In this document: in pieces, positions 22,975-25,425 of the stretch
Position numbering within the stretch: position 1 is the first letter of the stretch
How the letters are laid out: the number at the start of each line of letters is the position of its first letter
Assembly: GCA_905202115.1 (NCBI GenBank)
Contig: CAJKQZ010000012.1
Location: 1-25,425, forward strand
DNA from: an uncultured Prevotellaceae bacterium
GTDB lineage: Bacteria > Bacteroidota > Bacteroidia > Bacteroidales > Bacteroidaceae
DNA: 25,425 nucleotides
Reading direction: 5' to 3'
Made by a program: the position numbers and the translations under genes
Notes under the pieces: generated by a model
Seen by the model: only the letters and a program-made list of their open reading frames with translations
Told to the model about the DNA's origin: nothing
Database searches by the model: none

Positions 22975-23049
22975 TTCGGGCTTTCGGAACGCTGTTGTTT
23001 CCTGACGGAAAAAATGCGGAAAAATCGCCGACAGCTCTCTTTTTTCGCA

Positions 23050-23065
23050 ATGAATAAATATTCAT
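23050..23065. repeat. Near-palindrome ATGAATAAATATTCAT, copy 2
   Basis: This is identical to 22800-22815, and both copies are followed within 7 nt by AACC. It lies 235 nt after the GH2-side terminator region on the way to the TonB receptor gene. Confidence 0.5.
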
Positions 23066-23117
23066 GAAAAACCTGGTGCGGAATATGCCGTTGTCGCGGC
23101 ACAGGAAATAGGGGATG

Positions 23118-23157
23118 CCGTGTTTTCCGGAACACGGATTATGTTTTTCCGGAACAT
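23118..23157. repeat. Two tandem hairpins sharing TTCCGGAACA
   Basis: CCGTGTT-TTCCGG-AACACGG (23118-23137) is followed directly by ATGTT-TTTCCGG-AACAT (23141-23157). Both have a TTCCGGAA core. They lie downstream of the GH2 terminator; no T-run marks them as terminators. Confidence 0.5.
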
Positions 23158-23162
23158 GGCGC

Positions 23163-23206
23163 AAAAAAGACTTAGGCATCCGCCGTGCGGCGAATGCCTA
23201 AGTCTT
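23163..23206 (-). terminator. Terminator of the GH2 gene
   Basis: AAGACTTAGGCAT (23167-23179) pairs perfectly with ATGCCTAAGTCTT (23194-23206); the 14-nt loop can itself fold as CCGCC/GGCG. The minus strand continues with a T-run (23163-23168), 51 nt after the GH2 stop. Confidence 0.9.
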
Positions 23207-23257
23207 ACGCTAATGCCGCCTTTGCGTCCTTTTCGGGCGCCGCGTGCGGGAAAATGC

Positions 23258-25087
23258 TTATTCGTTGTCGAGCGAATGGCAGAGCTCGCGGTTTGCGGCT
23301 GCCACGCGTTCCTCTTCTACCTTCATCACCTTGCGGTCGTAGGTAAGAAGACCGTTTATCTCTATTTCCACGTCGGTGGTCTGCGTGTAAACGCCTGCGG
23401 CTGCGCCTTGCTTAACGAGTTCTAATAAGCCTTTCGCTATTTCCACGTAGCGGTCGGTAACTTCCTTAGCGTTCTTGAACTGCTGGTAGCCCCAGTTCTT
23501 GTCTTCCTGCCAGAGGTGTCCTGCCAAAGGCAGTCCGAGGCCGCCGAACTCGCCCATAACCTCAACTCTTGCGGGGTCGGTGAGGTACATTTCGGGAGCA
23601 GGATATTTGTGCAGGTCGAGAATGTCGCCCGCGTTCCTGAAATGGTTGCCGCCCGAGGCAGAGTTTACCAGACGCGTGGGGTCGAGCTGCTTGGTATAGT
23701 CGGAAATCTCTACGGTCTTGAACTGGCCCCAGCCTTCGTTGAACGGAGTCCATACAATAATACTGGGGAAGAAGCGGAAGTTGTCGATAATGTCTTTCCA
23801 CTCCTCGCGGAAACAATCCTCGCTTTCGGCGGAGCGCGTTTTCTCCTCGCCGGAGTACCAGTGAGTCATGTCCCAGCGATATTCGTCGTGAATGTTTCCG
23901 CTGGGCATGTCCTGCCATACCACGATTCCCACCTTGTCGCAGTAAGCATACCACAACGCGGGCTCTACCTTCATGTGCTTGCGAATCATGTTGAAGCCGA
24001 GGCGTTTCGTAACGTCCACGTCATAAATCATAGCCTCGTAGGTGGGGGCGGTGTAGAGACCGTCGGGCCAGTATCCCTGGTCGAGCGGGCCCATCTGGAA
24101 GAGCGGCTTGTTGTTGAGGAACATGCGGCGGTGGCCGGACTTGTCGGTGCCTGCCGAAATCTTGCGCATTGCCGCATAGCTTTCAATGCGGTCGGCAACC
24201 TTGTTGCCTTTGTTCATAAGAGCCACTTCCACGTCGTAGAGGTTGGGCGCGTCGGGGCTCCATGCTTTGGCGCCGGGGATTTTTATGGAAACGGTTCCGC
24301 TTGCTGCTCCGGTCTGCTCTGCCACTACCTTGCCGCCGTCCTTGACGGTTACTTTGATTTTTGCGGCGGGGCCGGCCGTCTTCACGTCAACGAGGAAGCG
24401 GGAGGTGTCGAAATCGGGAGTGATGTTGATGTTGTCGATATGTGCGGGCTGTACCGGCTCGAGCCATACGGTCTGCCAGATACCCGAGGCGGGAGTGTAC
24501 CAGATACCTTCGGGGTCGCTCTTCTGTTTTCCTACGGCCTGGAAACCTTCTGTCGTGGGGTCGAACACTTTAACGGTGAGTTCGTTCTCGCCCTTGACAA
24601 GTGCGTCGGTTATGTCGAATGCAAAGGGTGCGTATCCGCCCGTGTGGCCGCCCACGCGCTTGCCGTTTACGTATACGTCGGTTTTCCAGTCTACGGCGCC
24701 GAAGTTTATCTTGACATTGTTCTTTTTCCACTCTTTGGGAACGGTGAACTTGCAGCGATACCACAGCTCATTGGCTGCTGTGATACGTTTGCCCACGCCC
24801 GAAAGCGAAGATTCAATGGGGTAGGGTACGAGAATCTTGCCGTCGTAGTTTGCAGGGGCCGACGCTCCTTTGTTTGTTATGGCATAGTCCCACATACCGT
24901 TGAGATTGAGCCATAAAGAACGTTTCATTTGGGGGCGCGGATATTCTTTCCACGGCTGCGAGGGGTCTACTTTCTCAACCCAGGGCGTTTTGATCTTGTC
25001 GCCTACCGGTTTCCACTGTGCTTTTGCAGGCATGGCACCGATGAGCATGGTTGCCGCGAAAGCAATCGCGAATAATTTTCTGTTCAT
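23258..25087 (-). CDS. Secreted glycoside hydrolase family 2 enzyme
   Basis: The 609-residue protein has a signal peptide ending PAKAQ (about 24), a jelly-roll sugar-binding domain (about 55-210: SLWLNLNGMWDYAI, VYVNGKRVGGHTGGYAPF), an immunoglobulin-like domain (about 215-310), and a TIM barrel (about 315-609). The acid/base Glu451 lies in TPFNEGWGQ and the nucleophile Glu513 in VMGEFGGLG; HKYPAP (493-498) is another GH2 landmark. Likely activities are beta-galactosidase, beta-glucuronidase or beta-mannosidase; the subfamily cannot be decided by eye. It is monocistronic, with its own promoter and terminator, and no SusCD pair is nearby. The ATG at 25087 is chosen because it opens the signal peptide; the frame extends upstream without similarity. 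Confidence 0.92.
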   Translation of the reverse strand: MNRKLFAIAFAATMLIGAMPAKAQWKPVGDKIKTPWVEKVDPSQPWKEYPRPQMKRSLWLNLNGMWDYAITNKGASAPANYDGKILVPYPIESSLSGVGKRITAANELWYRCKFTVPKEWKKNNVKINFGAVDWKTDVYVNGKRVGGHTGGYAPFAFDITDALVKGENELTVKVFDPTTEGFQAVGKQKSDPEGIWYTPASGIWQTVWLEPVQPAHIDNINITPDFDTSRFLVDVKTAGPAAKIKVTVKDGGKVVAEQTGAASGTVSIKIPGAKAWSPDAPNLYDVEVALMNKGNKVADRIESYAAMRKISAGTDKSGHRRMFLNNKPLFQMGPLDQGYWPDGLYTAPTYEAMIYDVDVTKRLGFNMIRKHMKVEPALWYAYCDKVGIVVWQDMPSGNIHDEYRWDMTHWYSGEEKTRSAESEDCFREEWKDIIDNFRFFPSIIVWTPFNEGWGQFKTVEISDYTKQLDPTRLVNSASGGNHFRNAGDILDLHKYPAPEMYLTDPARVEVMGEFGGLGLPLAGHLWQEDKNWGYQQFKNAKEVTDRYVEIAKGLLELVKQGAAAGVYTQTTDVEIEINGLLTYDRKVMKVEEERVAAANRELCHSLDNE

Positions 25088-25147
25088 TTTAATTATTGTG
25101 TTTAGATTTAGTTTCGTATCAGAGTGCAAATTTTCGTAAATAGCGTT

Positions 25148-25179
25148 CAAAAATAGCAAATTCAGAGAGATTGAACAAA
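25148..25179 (-). promoter_or_regulatory. Promoter of the GH2 gene, complete -33/-7 pair
   Basis: On the minus strand TTTG (25176-25179), a 20-nt spacer and TATTTTTG (25148-25155) match the Bacteroidetes consensus exactly. The predicted start near 25141 leaves a leader of about 54 nt. Confidence 0.8.
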
Positions 25180-25274
25180 CGGGCGATATCCTTTTTTGTG
25201 AAAAACCTATATTATATGACATTTTTACATTACAAAAAGTCAGCTCCGCCGATGTGTGGCTTTTTGTAGGGTCT

Positions 25275-25310
25275 TTAAAGCCGTTAAAGACATTAAAGTC
25301 GTTAAAGGCC
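25275..25310 (+). repeat. Four tandem 9-nt units TTAAAGNCN
   Basis: TTAAAGCCG, TTAAAGACA, TTAAAGTCG and TTAAAGGCC follow one another without gaps. The array lies about 100 nt upstream of the GH2 -33 box and 15 nt from the composite repeat. Confidence 0.75.
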
Positions 25311-25325
25311 CTGAATCCGAATGGC

Positions 25326-25425
25326 TTTGCAGACAAAAACGGTCAGCGGCCAAGCACTTGAAAATCAGCATGTGTATATATAGCAAAAAATATGTCTGAG
25401 ATATTTTAAAATATCTCAGACATAT
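25326..25425 (+). repeat. Left part of the composite repeat, cut by the window end
   Basis: This is about 89% identical to 13782-13881 over 100 nt without gaps (11 mismatches by manual count). It ends in palindromic element 5: arms 25390-25407 and 25408-25425 form a perfect 36-nt palindrome whose last base is the last base of the window. Confidence 0.85.

Noticed and set aside
22952..23179. A 75-codon minus-strand frame between GH2 and the TonB receptor
   Set aside because: It runs through the tandem hairpins and palindromic element 4 and has no recognisable feature.
1..25425. CRISPR array, prophage, complete insertion sequence or toxin-antitoxin module
   Set aside because: No spaced direct repeats, no transposase or phage proteins, and no small gene pair of that kind was seen; the single tyrosine recombinase is the housekeeping type.

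Overview
The window reads as a chromosomal contig from a Bacteroidota bacterium of the order Bacteroidales. The evidence is the conserved block uppS-bamA-ompH-ompH preceded by a DUF6089-type barrel gene, the rbfA/FtsX-permease and aroQ/xerD neighbours, SPII lipoproteins, a CarboxypepD_reg-plug-barrel TonB-dependent receptor, a tRNA without encoded CCA, and promoters of the Bacteroidetes type (TTTG, 19-21 nt, TAnnTTTG). Genus cannot be fixed from the sequence alone. Every protein gene except xerD lies on the minus strand.

Layout. 219-2919 (minus): aroQ, a SAM O-methyltransferase, rbfA and a LolC/E-like FtsX permease. 2972-3904 (plus): xerD, divergent from aroQ. 4372-11087 (minus): an outer-membrane biogenesis operon read DUF6242-like lipoprotein, DUF6089-like barrel, uppS, bamA, ompH, ompH, closed by a strong terminator. 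11377-11448: tRNA-Arg(CCT) with a near-ideal promoter. 11681-13605: a papain-like (C1) secreted peptidase, overlapping by 4 nt a short HmuY-like lipoprotein. 14099-17932: a DUF6850-type outer-membrane barrel followed by a gingipain-like (C25) peptidase with an alpha-solenoid tail. 18307-22481: a TonB-dependent receptor followed by a DUF4876-type lipoprotein. 23258-25087: a secreted GH2 glycosidase.

How the genes may work together. The second half encodes envelope proteins: two cysteine peptidases of different clans, a HmuY-like lipoprotein, a non-TonB barrel, a TonB receptor and its lipoprotein. This is compatible with proteolytic release and uptake of a protein-bound ligand (haem, metal or peptide), but no substrate can be read from the sequence. 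The HmuY-like protein lacks the C-terminal half of the domain, while the end of the preceding C1 peptidase resembles that missing end.

The most unusual structure is non-coding. An intergenic family of palindromic elements built from ATATGTCTGAGATA / ATATCTCAGAGATA units occurs at five places (4034-4100, 13843-13884, 18091-18157, 22912-22974, 25390-25425). Two of these sit in a larger composite repeat: complete at 13782-14023, left part at 25326-25425, right part at 6-134. The window therefore begins inside the right part and ends inside the left part of the same repeat, its last base coinciding with the end of a 36-nt perfect palindrome. This looks like assembly breakage at a dispersed repeat.
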